Assembly: GCA_032433595.1 (NCBI GenBank)
Contig: JASWJB010000136.1
Coordinates: 1 to 64,000 of the forward strand
Length of the DNA: 64,000 nucleotides
Reading direction: 5' to 3'
DNA from: Conoideocrella luteorostrata
Lineage: Eukaryota > Ascomycota > Sordariomycetes > Hypocreales > Clavicipitaceae
The notes under the pieces are model-generated. The model did not search any database. It was not told where the DNA came from and saw only the letters and a list, made by a program, of their open reading frames with translations. Within the stretch, counting starts at the first letter, position 1. Each line of letters begins with the position of its first letter. The position numbers and the translations under genes were made by a program. Of this stretch, positions 13,392 to 25,486 are shown one piece after another.

Positions 13392-14982
13392 ACAGTAATG
13401 TTTTAATAACGTTTGAAATGCATATTCACCAACACTGGAGGCTTGGGACACATCGACTGGGCTGAATGGCCAGAGGTTGAGTGACACTGGAGTTTGGGGA
13501 TGGAACTCTCTTTCTTTTCTTTCCTATCTGAGCTATTTTCACTGCCTCTGGAGTATTGGGTCATTTTGGTCAATGCATGCAATGCCGACTTGCTTGCATG
13601 CGTACGTACATATTTCCCTCAATATGCAACTTAGCGCAAGATTCTTTGTAAGAATCTTGATCATACCATATTAATTCTTCAATCACATCAGGCATACATT
13701 GCGCACTGTCGCAACGATGTCGTAAAAGTTCACCTCGATGACTTAGCCTCTGGCTTCGCCTTGTGAATCACCACTTGTGTAATGTGACCAACTAAAGAGA
13801 CAAAGCATCTTGCAGGGCGATAATCACAATCTGCTCATTATCAGAAACAGTAATGATTCACGCTAGATAGGTTGAAACAAAAGGGTCACTGAATGTTGTT
13901 CCCTCGCTCGGCCCGGATTCTGAAGGGCATGCTGGAGAAGGAGACTCCGGGACAAACGGCTCTAATGTAGATACACAATACCAAAGCGCTTTCCTAGTTC
14001 GAGATTTTTCTGCTGCTCCGTATTGTCAATGGAACTGAACTCAGAACATAAAGTTGCCCCCCCCCCCCTCTCCTTCCCATCCAAAACATCTTGTTCGTGA
14101 AACAGACGTTGACAATGACCCACTATTTCTGGGCTGAGACGAGATGGTTCTCCTGGATGTGATGCCCACGGAACATTCTGCAACAGCAAGGAGACGCTGG
14201 GGGCGTTTCCTCACATTCATTTGCCAGTTCGGACTTCTGCGATTGGCACTATGAGTCTTCTCAGTACGATTGAAAAAGAATGATGCCGCCTTTGGCTGAA
14301 TTGGTCATGAGGTGATGAGCTGATAAGCAGAGAGGCATGTCTTGTTGCCAGGGGCTCAATTATTTCGGTTGAGGGTTAGTCACTGCGCTGAACCGAAGAC
14401 TGCGGTGATTTTATTTTGCGCCATCCTTAGTTTCGCTAGACTTCCGTTGTGTTTTTCTTTTTTGTTTGGCTTGTTTCCTGTCCAAGACCTTCTTGTAAAT
14501 TGGGATTTGGCTACTGGCGGGGTCACGGTCGGAGTAACTACTGACTGACCCGTACTTTGCAGCGGAAGGCGATCAGCTAGTTCTGGGTGGGGCTTTGTCC
14601 TGATGCCGGCCGCACTTCAATGGTGATGGAATCAATGAACACCGAAGCTTGGAGTTTAATTCGCCGTCACCAAATCCGGAGCTGTGGACGAGATTTGAAC
14701 GCTCATAACGACCAATGTCTTAGGGAATAAATGCAGACATCAAAAACTCGAGTTTTATTTACTTTTCGGTCGAAGGCGTGATGTGGTATTAATTCGGCAG
14801 CCTAGAGACATCGCGTTCGCGGCATACCCCGCCGGCAGGGGTATAATTTCCGAATGGTGCTTTGAGCTCAATACTACTTCCAGTCAGCCAAGCTCCCAGT
14901 GTTTAGAAGCGAAAACAACTCTTCGTGCCACTGAATCCATCAAATGCCTCTTTGATAGACACACGATCACGTATTGGCAAAT
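13392..14982. other. Intergenic region between GH76 and TBCD
   Basis: No gene is supported here. A perfect 10-base inverted repeat with a 3-base loop (13637-13659) lies about 245 bases past the GH76 stop. A run of 10 C occurs near 14060. The last 200 bases should contain the promoter of the cofactor D gene. Confidence 0.45.
13637..13659. repeat. Perfect hairpin, 10-bp stem and 3-nt loop
   Basis: CAAGATTCTT, loop TGT, then AAGAATCTTG. The stem is perfect and lies 245 bases downstream of the GH76 stop codon, so it may fall in or just after its 3' untranslated region. The role (RNA stability, 3'-end formation or chance) is unknown. Confidence 0.6.
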
Positions 14983-15516
14983 ATGGATGCCCCAGAGGCG
15001 GACTTCGATACCAAGCTGCAAAAGATATCAGGTGACCTCCTTGCCGACCTCGACGGCGCTCTCACAACAGCCATCCGCAAACCACATGGCCATGGTGGCG
15101 GCACCCAAGTGCGATCTTTCGTCAGGGCCAGAGAGACATTCAAATCGACCACAGCGGTAATCTTGTCTATTGAACCTCGGAACGTTGTTGGGGCTACGTT
15201 GCTAACCACTACAAAAAGGTCCTGGACTTGTTTCAAGAGCTCCCGCAGCTGTTGGATCCCCATCTCCCCAAATGGATCCCCCTACTGGCAGAATCATACC
15301 TGGAGTACTCTCAAATGAGACACAGAATCAAGCGGATGCCAAAACAACCAGATCTTCTCGTTCCTGTGGACTTTGCGATTTGCCGCATTCTCTACGCGTT
15401 CTGCAAAGTTCGCGGAGAAAAAGTCATAGTTCGCTTTCTAAATGCCGAAACTAGATACCTCGAATTATTACTCTCTGCTGTTGAAGAGGCAGAGGAGAAA
15501 CGCAGTCTTGAACCAA

Positions 15517-15548
<32 letters not shown>

Positions 15549-18500
15549 GGATGGGAGTGGGAGCAGCGGTACGTGGTGCTTTTGTGGCTCTCACACCTTC
15601 TGTTAGCGCCGTTTGATTTATCGACGATTTCATCTTTGGACATTGAAGAGTCTGGTGTTCCAGATATACCGGGACTGCAATGGCCCCGAAATCTCCCAGG
15701 TATAACAATGAGGGTGGTGCCTCTCGCTATCAAGTACTTGAATTCACCCGGGAAGGAAAAGGACGCAGCTAAAGCGTTGCTCGTGAGGATTGCGATGCGC
15801 CGGGATATGCAACAGCTTGGTATTTTGGATGCTTTAATTCGGTGGGCACTGACGTCTCTCCGCATGCAAAAGGATGAGCCGCTAGAATCAACGTATTTCT
15901 ACCTAGGGGTACTATCATTTTTGGCTGGTGCATTGAGGTCGGCCGCAGAAACGTCGGACATGGACTCGTACCTTGCGTCTATTTTTCATTGTGTGTTTGA
16001 CATAACCCTCGGCTCCAATGAGCTGTCCAGATCGATTTACAAATTGGCCATAGCGAGAAAAATAATCCTGAAGATCATTCGATCAGTCACGGTGTCCTTG
16101 CTGCGGAAACCTCAGCAGACCATGGGCAACACAGAGATGGTAGAGACAACCATTGGGTATCTCATCGACAGTGTATCTGACACCGATACTCCTGTTCGAT
16201 TGTCAGCAAGCAAAGCGCTCAGCATTATTACACAGAAATTGGATCCTGGTATGGCTTCTCAAGTTGTCGAAGCCGTACTCGAGTCCTTGAACCGGAACGT
16301 GCTTTGGACCAAATCGTCCAGCGGCCAAGGAGAAAAGCCAACAAGGAACTTGTCGTCTGTTAACAGTCTTGAATGGCACGGTTTAATGCTTACCCTTTCT
16401 CATCTGCTATATCGGCGTTCCCCCCCCGCTGCACAACTCTCGGATATCATCCACGCCTTGCTGCTGGGCCTCTCCTTTGAGCAGCGAAGCACATCTGGGA
16501 GCAGCGTGGGTGCTAATGTCCGGGACGCTGCGTGCTTTGGCATCTGGGCCCTTGCTCGTCGTTATACCACCCAGGAGTTACTTGACGTACCGACGACGTC
16601 TGTTTTTGCCGCTAAGTCACATCCCTCAACAAGCTCCATTCTGCAAGTTCTAGGCACAGAACTAGTTGCCACGGCATCACTGGACTCTGCCGGGAATATC
16701 AGACGCGGCGCATCCGCTGCCCTGCAAGAGCTCATTGGCCGTCATCCGGACACGGTTGAGAGAGGTATCGAAGTTGTACAAATTGTTGATTACCACGCTG
16801 TGGCAAGACGAGCCAGGGCTGTTGAGGAGGTAGCTACGAAGGCGACCAAGCTGTCTGGCCAGTATGGCGATACTCTCGTCGATGGTATTTTGGGCTGGAG
16901 AGGGGTTGGGGATACAGATCCTCAGTCTAGAAGAGTTTCTGGGGCCGCTTTCGGAGAATTGACGAAGGAGCTGTCTCTGTTAGACTCGACGAATCCCTTG
17001 GCTCGTTTTGAGTCATCTATAGAGTTGATTCTAAGACGAATACACTGTCTGGTTAAGCGCCAAGTGGAAGAACGCCATGGTTTGTTACTGTGCTTTGCTT
17101 CTGTCCTGGACAGGCTTTCAGAGTATGCTCCACAGACTGGTCGTTCGCCACTGGTTCAAAGGGCCTTGGCATCCGTTGCCGACATTCTTGAAGATTGCCG
17201 GGACACGGAGTATCGCAAGCCGGAGCTCATCGCAGAAAGCGCCAGTTGCCTAGCTGTTTCTACTCTGCCATTTCTTCAAATGACAACGTCCGGCAAATCT
17301 AAACTATCCTTAGAGCCAGGGCAGAACTCTCTGTCCTCATCCCGACTTCGAGAGTACATTTCTTCAACATCTTATTACCTTACAGACGCTACACCCAATG
17401 AGCATGTCGAAAGGCTGGTCGCTGCGCTGAGGGGGGTAATCCAGGGATGGCTGAGCAGAAACGAACCGGAAACCGTGGAGCCGTCATCCTTAGCAGGTTT
17501 GGTGCTTCTCATGTTCTCTACGATCCAAACTCGAGAGTCCATTCTTCAGGAGTGGACCACGATGGTGGGAAGCAGTCCGACAAGGACAACACGAACCGTG
17601 ACGACGGGCCAAGGGTATTTCCATGCTTTGGCAATGGCGCAGCCTCTGTCTCAGCAGCTGCATGTTGGGCCTGGACGCGACTTGGCCAGTCAGGCGTTAC
17701 TGGATCGATGGGCAGAGGACGACAATATCGAGATCAGAGTAACGATATTACAGAGTTTGGTTCGCAGTGGTCTTCTCCAAGCAGAAGCTAGTTGGTTTCT
17801 GGACCTGCTCATTGACGGCCTGAGTGATTACACAACGAATGCGAGAGGTGACGTCGGCTCACATGTCCGAGTCCAATCGCTGCGAGCTGTTCGTAGTCTA
17901 TGGGAACGTGGGCGTGGGTCTGACACGGACCAGAATCTCATGGAAGAGTCTACGACGAAGCTATTCCCATCCATTCTAGGCCTATCGGCGGAGAAACTGG
18001 ATCGAGTGCGTCCAGAGGCCCAAGCTGCGATAGCCTTGATGATGACGAAAGACAGGTGTGTATAACCAACTAGCTGCAAAACGAACATTCTCTTTACACT
18101 AACACAACGCCCCAAAGTGATGCTGAAGCTTTCCGATCTCTTACCTTCTCATCCAAGACATACTTCGAGACCCTCCTCGGTCTTGTTGTGTCCGACTCCC
18201 TGTCCGAACCGTTGTTCAAGGCCGCACGCCAATATCGCCCGGCATGGATGGCAGAACTCATGGCGGGCCTGGTCACATCCGCCGACACAGGCAACGACGA
18301 CCTAGTCATAGCTAGTCGCGCAGCACTCACAGATTTCTGCGAAACATCCCAGCAGCATCTCGATTTGGTCTGCACGTCACTCGTCCAGAATCTCCGCAGT
18401 CACCCCACCGACGACCGTATTGCAGTCCCAACCTTGGAAATCATTGTGTTTCTGTTCCACACCGGCCTGTTCCAGAATAGCAAGGGCGTCAATCTCCGTA

Positions 18501-18835
18501 ACCTATGCTTACATGCCCAAAAAGCGGGCTACAAGACAGGCAATGTTCGCAAAGTTATTGCCTGTGTCAAGGTATATGGAGGGGTTGCCGGGCTCGGAGG
18601 GGGCCCCCAGAGTGCAGACGAAGCTGTCAAATCGGGAGTGCTCGAAGCCAGGAGGAGACTCGGGGCGTTGATGTTCCACCCTTGGCCGCGGGTCCGGAGC
18701 ATGGTTGTCGATGAGATTTGGGGGTTGCTGGGATGTGAGGAAGGCAAGGGGGATGCTAAGCTGACTGGTGTTGACTGGGGTGCGGCCGGGAAGGGAGAGA
18801 TTCGGACTCTAGTGCACGCCCTGGGAATGGAATAA
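14983..18835 (+). CDS. Tubulin-specific chaperone D (tubulin-folding cofactor D)
   Basis: Exons 14983-15156, 15219-18055 and 18118-18835 join in frame to 1242 aa, in line with the family (human TBCD 1192 aa, fission yeast Alp1 about 1100 aa). Both introns are GT-AG, and the first has a GCTAAC branch site. The protein is a long alpha-solenoid of HEAT/ARM-like repeats. Recognisable stretches include VLDLFQELPQLLDPHLPKW near the N-terminus, VRLSASKALSIITQKLDP, and GRKRFTFD-like regions replaced here by divergent sequence. Cofactor D captures beta-tubulin and, with cofactors E and C, assembles the alpha/beta-tubulin dimer; it acts in the cytosol. Residues about 159-168 are a run of ten Ser encoded purely by TCA, a microsatellite likely to vary in length between strains. 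The first in-frame ATG after an upstream TTG was taken as start. Confidence 0.9.
15519..15548 (+). repeat. (TCA)10 microsatellite inside the TBCD coding region
   Basis: Ten uninterrupted TCA codons encode a poly-Ser run in cofactor D. A triplet repeat keeps the frame when it expands or contracts, so length variation would be tolerated. Confidence 0.9.
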
Positions 18836-20282
18836 CGAACTAATGAGGAAGAAAATTCAAGAAAATGTGTGTTTTGGGTTCCTTCTCGGTGCTGAGACTT
18901 CAATATGATCATGATCAAGGTGCTGCTGCACCAAAATTATGTTGAGTATTGACTGACTACTGTATGTACCTCGACAACATACACAGCTATCTTATCACTA
19001 AGCGAAAGAGAGATACAATTTAAAAGGGTAGTGTATTTTACGAACACACAGCAATTGCTGCAGTGCAGCTGCGTCGCTCACAATGATTGTACTGCACATA
19101 TGGAGCACATTCCTACTTGTTTTCCATGATTAACGTGGTACATGTCGGCATGCTGCCCAGGCCTCGAGTACGAGCTCCAGCTCCAGCTACAGCTCCATCC
19201 AGCTACAGCTCTCAGCCGAATAGTCAAGTCACAGTCAGCGCGCGCGGTACAAGTAAGTCGGGTAGGAAGCTTGGTTGGACAGCAGCAATGCTATCGGCGG
19301 CAGACCGATGGCTGCAGTCGCGCATCATTCAACCCATCCATCCGAGGCTCGCTTAGTCTTACGGATGCTGATGCTGATGTTGATCCCGATCCTGATTTGG
19401 GGGTCCTCTACGGCGTACGGAGTAGCTTGTTATAATTATAACCATGTACTCCGTAACCACTCCCGTACTCTATGCTGCTGTGTAGATACAGTGGCGCTGA
19501 GATTTAGTTATACCAGCAACGAGCCGGGTGAATGGCTCATGGCTCATGGCTCAACCTCACCGATCGCACCGCTTACTGGCTACTCCGTCCTGTGAAAGCA
19601 GCACTAGGTAACTGGTTACTATAAAGACAAAATTCTGAGTTATACTAGTACAGTATAGTTAAGTGTCTAGTATTGCGTGGTGCTTGCCGTATCAAACCAG
19701 AAGCTTTCCTAATTGCATCAGAGCTGGTATTTCAGCGGCAGAGCGGGTGACTTGATCGAGGGCCATCAGGAGCCCCGAGTAAGTATGCTAGTAGCTAGTG
19801 GTACAATAAGGAGGCCGAAGCCACGACCACATAGCGCCATGCGTCCAGCTCTCACTACCAGATTGTTCCAGATTTTCCTCAGATTTGGTGGCTTAACCAT
19901 TTCAAGATTGGACCATTGTTTCCAGCCCTGGCTGCAACGCCGCAACACTCATGCCAATAGTTGCACTGTGGCTTCGGCACCTGGTCTGGTGGCGGCGGCG
20001 GCGGCGGCGGTGGGCTTTGGAATAGTAACCACGGAGTAGCCTAGTCATGGCTTTCCGAAGCCGCTGTGAGAGTGAGACACTGATGCCTGCTGTCCGATCC
20101 TGATGCAGTACCGTTAAATGTCGACAGATTCGTGGCGCCACCTTGTTTGTGTTAATGCTGTAGTTACATCCTGGTGGAAGTTGGACGCCGTAAATAGAGA
20201 TGGCGCGACCAAATCTTTACATGGCGAAATTAATAGTCGTGCCGCCTTATATTTACAAATTCACGTATTGCTCGATGCAAGA

Positions 20283-20336
20283 CAATGCATACAATGCAAT
20301 GCGATACAATGCAATGCAATATAATACAATACAATA
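20283..20336. repeat. Degenerate pentanucleotide repeat (AATGC/AATAC)n
   Basis: The strand alternates ACAATGC, GATAC and AATAC units over roughly 55 bases. It is responsible for Cys/Ile-rich spurious ORFs on the minus strand. Confidence 0.7.
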
Positions 20337-22826
20337 CCACGCATCGGTGCAAAACCAGGGAGATTGTTCTCTGGATCCTGCTCCATCGGTTCGTTGGGCA
20401 CTCCTTATCGTGACGGTGGGACTTTTGCTGCGCTGCCCATCCACACATGAAAGTGGTTGTTTCCGGAGCCTCGAGAGCGCTGAAACAGTGCAGTTCTACT
20501 GCGTATATATACAGGCTCCGTAGATGCTTGGTAGTTATGCCCAAATACAAAACCTAACGCCTCCCACTGTAATAAATGGCAGGGATTCTGACGACGAGAC
20601 GCGTTGAGAAGCGCAGTGGAGGTGGCAGGCGGGTCAGGGCTAGGGTGAACCGGGGATTAGTTATGGCGCAGGTTCAGACAGGGCCGTCGACCATGCTGTA
20701 TGGAAGGGGACAGGTCTTCATGTTCCCTCGATATTGTCGTGTACTTCATACAAGTAGTAAGTAAGGCTCGGTGGCAAGAGGCGCAGAAGCCATCACTTGG
20801 TTATGAAATCAGCACTCTGCAAGCATCTGCACCCGCACCCACCGACCTGTATTTGGAATGTCCAACACGCAATATCAAAAACTGATTCAGACAACTTACA
20901 ATACGACTAACCTGGTGGGGAAAATAAAACCCTTATGATATACTCCGTACAGGAGGGGAGTACTCCGTGTGGAGGACGATAGTTAGTTAGTTACTACGTC
21001 GCCAAATCCGGGGGCACAACAAGACAGCAAACATGGGGCAGAAATGCGGTGAGCGGAACGGAACGGATGATGTGTGTTGTGTGTTGTGCCTGTGTGGGTG
21101 CACGAGCCCAACCAGCCAGCATTTTGAGCAATATCGCGAATAACATCACCGATGTGCGTGGACGTGGGCGGGCGGATAATGAATCAATAGCCGCAGAGGT
21201 TGTTTCTAGTGTTGCTCGTAGCACTGCTCGGTACTCCGTAAGAGACACGGCAATACAGCAGTACTAGTAGGCACTCCGCAGAGCGAGTTAGCTACATGGC
21301 ACACTAGTCGTGCCGTCGCAATCTTGGACCTTGGAGCCTGCGGTGCAGTTTTGCACAAGATTGACTACGGTGAAGATACGGAGTAGGACCGTTTGGGCAG
21401 TGCGGTGGGAAACTCGGGAAACCACGAGGCGTTCAATGGGCGTATGGACCCCGAAATCGACGGTAATTAATCGCTCCATCCTCTTTGCGTTTAGTCTTCG
21501 ACGCAATTTATGTCCACTTGCCTGAAAGAAACAACGGCGAGCGCCACCCGCGGGTTTCGCACGTGTTGGCGAACTATGAAGAAGCAAAAATTTTCATTTG
21601 TGGTTGAGTACCCCCAGTGCTTTACTGAGTACCGAGTCACTACCGAGTACCGAGTAGCAGGCCAAATACGCTGAAAAAGATTCGATACTGATACCAAGCT
21701 AGAGGAGAATGTCTCAGAGGTTAAGTTGTGTGAGGCTTGCCACAGTATCGATTGCACTTCTGATTATTTTTGTTTTCTGGCATGCCATTGGGTCAGACAA
21801 ATTCGCGTGCATGACCGTCTCTCACGTGCCAACTCTAGATGTCAGCGTTGTCTCCCGTCTCGTTCGTGCGTGTTCTAGGCCAATCAGCAAAAAGATGTCA
21901 TGCTTGCAGGTCGGTGTAAGCGCAAAATCCTTCATAGCGATTGCCAGGCCTGGACCTTGACTTGGGCCAAGATGGTGAGTGTTGTTGGCGTTGCCACAAT
22001 GAACTATTGTACTGTCAGTACTCCGTAGTAGTTCGTAATATGTCAATGTACACGCCAGGATCTCCGTAGAGTACATAACTCCATACAGGTACTCCGTAGT
22101 AATACAGTTAGGTGGTGAGTTATCCGGCAGGCATGTTCGGGATATGCAGAATATGCGGTGGGGTGACACCAGTGGCACCCTGCCACCTGCCACCTGCACC
22201 TGCCACTTGTTCGCAACCTACTGCTTAGTTTTCGCTCTTGGACCGATCCTTCGCGCCCAAGACGAGCTTGACTCTGGGGCTCCGACTTTGTGACGATTTA
22301 CGGACTTGGCAGGCTGAGGTTTGGCCAAGGGGTTGAAATTACACTTTGGCTTCCATTTTGGGGATTGCCCCGGCCCAGTTTCACACATCAACCAGACGGG
22401 TTTGCCTGCCTTGCAAATTGTGCTGTCGCCTTCTAACTAGGAACGTACAATAGGCTGGCCCGGCCCGCCCAACTCGCCACCTCGCTGCAACCTTGGCATG
22501 TGCCCTTGTTGCGGCCCTTGTCTCTGCTCATTCCCTTCAGAGCAAGACGCGAGACATCTACTCCAATGGGCGGCACTTCATTCCTCCGCATATCCATGTC
22601 GATACTTTGCGATGCTGGCGCCGTTGTCCGGTCTCAGCAAAGACGCATGCTCTGAACAGTACGTATCTGGCAATAATTGTACCTAGATAAGGAATGCAAG
22701 GAGCTATTTGGAACCAATTGCTGTGCGACACCATTTTATTGTCAGCTGCGGCTGATCGCCAAAACGTTTGCAAAAGATCCGAATTGCTGTTGCCTACAAG
22801 CTTATAAAGGATTAGGTGTGTAGTAT

Positions 22827-22860
22827 GCGTGCGTGTGTGTGTGTGTGCGTGAGAGAGAGC
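22827..22860. repeat. (GT)n / (GA)n compound microsatellite
   Basis: A run of GT dinucleotides passes into GAGAGA. It is non-coding. Confidence 0.7.
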
Positions 22861-24027
22861 GAGTTTGGGTGTAATACACTATCCATCGCACTCCGCACTC
22901 CGCACCCCGCGAATCGCTTATCATTCACCAAGTTGAGACGCCTTATGTGTTGGAACAGTGGTCGCTAATGCCTGGTGTCCAGGAAAAGAATGCTTGGCGC
23001 TTGGATGCTGTGCCCGGTTTCAATCGAGATAGGCACAATCATCGGACAATCTACACATCTCTCTGGGTGTAACGCGATGGGCCTTAAGGGTCGCTATATC
23101 CGAGCATTCGGCTACCTGTCGTGGCATTCTTTCCGTGACGGCCGGAGCGCACCCCGCCGCCAGTCTGGAGTACTACGGCAGGCAACCTCTGTAATCGGGA
23201 GGTGCTGACTCAAACGAAGCTTTACAGCACAATATAATAGTAAAGAGCACAACTTTTTGAAGTACAGGCGCAACCGGTAATCGTGTGGCTGACAGATATC
23301 ATCCTCCTCATGACAAGACGAAAATGGACCGTCGGTGAAAGGCTGGGTGATAAGAGAGATCAGCTTACGGAGTACAGCTTTCTGCACCGAGCAAGATTGC
23401 CCCCAACGTCAGTCATGCCCACCATCACCAGCAGGCCAATGCGATTCAATATTCCTAGACATCCCGATTGGCGTCCCCTGCGACGTGCCCCCCGGAGCGC
23501 AGAGCCGCGGCAACCACGTCAGGTATATCCTTGCAGGATCAGTAGTTACTAGTGAGGCGCTATCTGGAAAGAAGGAGACAACCAAACAGCCAATTCAGAA
23601 CTATCTGCTGACGCGACCACTGAATCAACGGGGATTGTGTCTAGCGGCTCTTAGCATAGTAATAGCAGCACAGACATTCGATAACGATTAGCCGGGGATT
23701 TGAGAACTTGAGTCAACGACGTGCTATTGTATTGTATCGCTGTGGGGGGGAATTCCCAGTTCGGCCCAGGCCTGGGCCTTGAATGAACAATGAACCAACA
23801 GAAGGGCATCGGCGTTGGAATTCAATGGAGCGAACAAACCAGAGGCTGGACGCAGGGAGGCTGGAATCGAGTTATTTCGGAAACAGCTCTTCAGTAAAGG
23901 ACGGACGCCTCACCCCCACCGTGCAACCGACATTTTTTTTGCCTGTCAACCTGTCTCTTCTCATGCCGGAGGCAGGAGGGTACGGAGCAAGGGCAAAACA
24001 AGTACTCCGTATACTGGTACAACAAAG

Positions 24028-24069
24028 CCAAGAGACAACAGTCTTCAGCCAACAGCCAAGAGACAACAG
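24028..24069. repeat. 28-base-period tandem duplication
   Basis: The 14-base unit CCAAGAGACAACAG occurs at 24028-24041 and again at 24056-24069, with a partly matching spacer (TTCAGCCAACAG / CCAACAG). It looks like a recent local duplication. Confidence 0.7.
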
Positions 24070-25486
24070 CCAACAGCTTGCGATCCCCCTCCCCCCCTAG
24101 GATCCTGGGTCATGCATCGCAAATTACTGCATAGATGACCACTAGTTAGTACGGAGCAGACAGAGCACAACTTCCTGCCTGTGTTCTTACGGGAGGAGTA
24201 CATAATGTAAAACAGTCGGTCAGTGTCATGGAGTTATTAAGAATAGTCCTACTCTGTACAGAGTACCCCGTACTCCGTAATTTATAGTCGGTAGGATGCC
24301 TCCCTCTGCTCCGTGTAAAGGAATATCTGATAACGCCTGGCCTGGCCTGGCCTTGGGCTCACCAAGATTGCACATCGTAAAAGTGGGCGACTCGTCTAAC
24401 TAGTCCGGCGGACTGTCGAGGCTGGGGCACCCCTCGTCACCCCCGGCTAGCTCTGCTGTCCCGCAGGATTGAACTTGTCGCCAATCACAGCGGCGCGGTT
24501 GATCCTAGCGCTTGTCCAGATCCACAAAAGTCCACGCAAAGTAGCGTGTCCGTAGCACACTTTTTTTTTTGGGTACCCGTAGTTCAGGATCCCGGCAGCA
24601 GAGGTGACGCCCTCTTTTGCTTGACTTCACTTCCAGGCCAGGCCGAACAGCTAATAATATATTGTATTGTTACGGAGCACGCACGATGCGGAGCAAGTGC
24701 GCCTCCCGTCCCACCAACAGACTTGGCCTGTCTGACAATTGTCGCCGCCAGCATCTCCCCAACCGATGTCGTCAGCCCGGCCGTCGCTTGCGCTGGCTAG
24801 CAATCGGGGTCGGCTATTAGCTGCTGGCTCGTTCTCGTCCTGGCATGGCTTGGATTGCCCAGCATGGCATTGCTGCCGTCAGTCAGCCTAGCAAGGTGCC
24901 TCCACATAATCACTCTAGAGTTGCCTCGTCCGCAGCCCAGTCCAGTCTTCACTTCTTTTGTTTCTTCTCCCTCTGAATGCCCTCGATGTTGGTGATGTGG
25001 TTTGGAATTATAGACGTCGCCGCCCACTTTTCTGTGTAGTCGGAAACCTTGCCAAATCCCACCTGTCCGGCGTATGCGACGTTGGACACCACCAAACACC
25101 AAACACCAGCATCAGCACCAACACCCACTACAAACACAAACACGAACTTTAAACAGCTGTGCAGGGAGTGGCTGTCCGTTTCATGCGATAACCGTCCGAT
25201 ACCGATATCTCAGTCACTCGCAACCGATCCTTCGACGTTTGCAATTTATGTTATCCTGACGTCAAGCAACTTGGATTTTACCTTCGGTATACCTATATCT
25301 TCCAGTGCTCCTCTAGTACGACTACGACTACTATTACTGCAGCACGTCGGCTTTGGCTACAATTTTATTGCTCGCCGTTCGAGCTGACGAAGCGACTACG
25401 AAGGCGTCATCTACTTTCTTCTCTTGGATATCCTCGCTCGTCGAGCCCGGTTGGAGCTCGGCGGGCGCGGAGAGACGTAAACCACC

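Larger units (their letters stand above)
18836..25486. other. 6.6-kb gene-free, repeat-rich region
   Basis: I could not support any gene here. The region holds twelve exact TACGGAGTA/TACTCCGTA copies, at 19416, 19447, 20941, 21232, 21377, 22019, 22090, 23366, 24003 and 24271 among them, plus several one-mismatch copies. It also holds simple repeats: GCTCCAGCTACA-type repeats at 19165-19210, (GGC)n near 19990-20012, an AATGC/AATAC pentamer tract at 20283-20336, (GT)n at about 22827-22850, CCACCTG repeats at about 22180-22205, and a 28-base tandem duplication at 24028-24069. Short ORFs are present on both strands with no recognisable motif. The final 500 bases are probably the leader and promoter of the PTH11-like gene. 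Confidence 0.6.

Noticed and set aside
14670..14720. T-arm-like GATTTGAACGC on the minus strand suggesting a tRNA
   Set aside because: The T-stem does not pair properly, and no matching A box, anticodon arm or acceptor stem could be found.
23335..23691. Plus-strand ORF with several Cys (CTEQDCPQRQSC)
   Set aside because: No signal peptide, an irregular Cys pattern in repeat-rich non-coding DNA, and no supporting start or splice signals.
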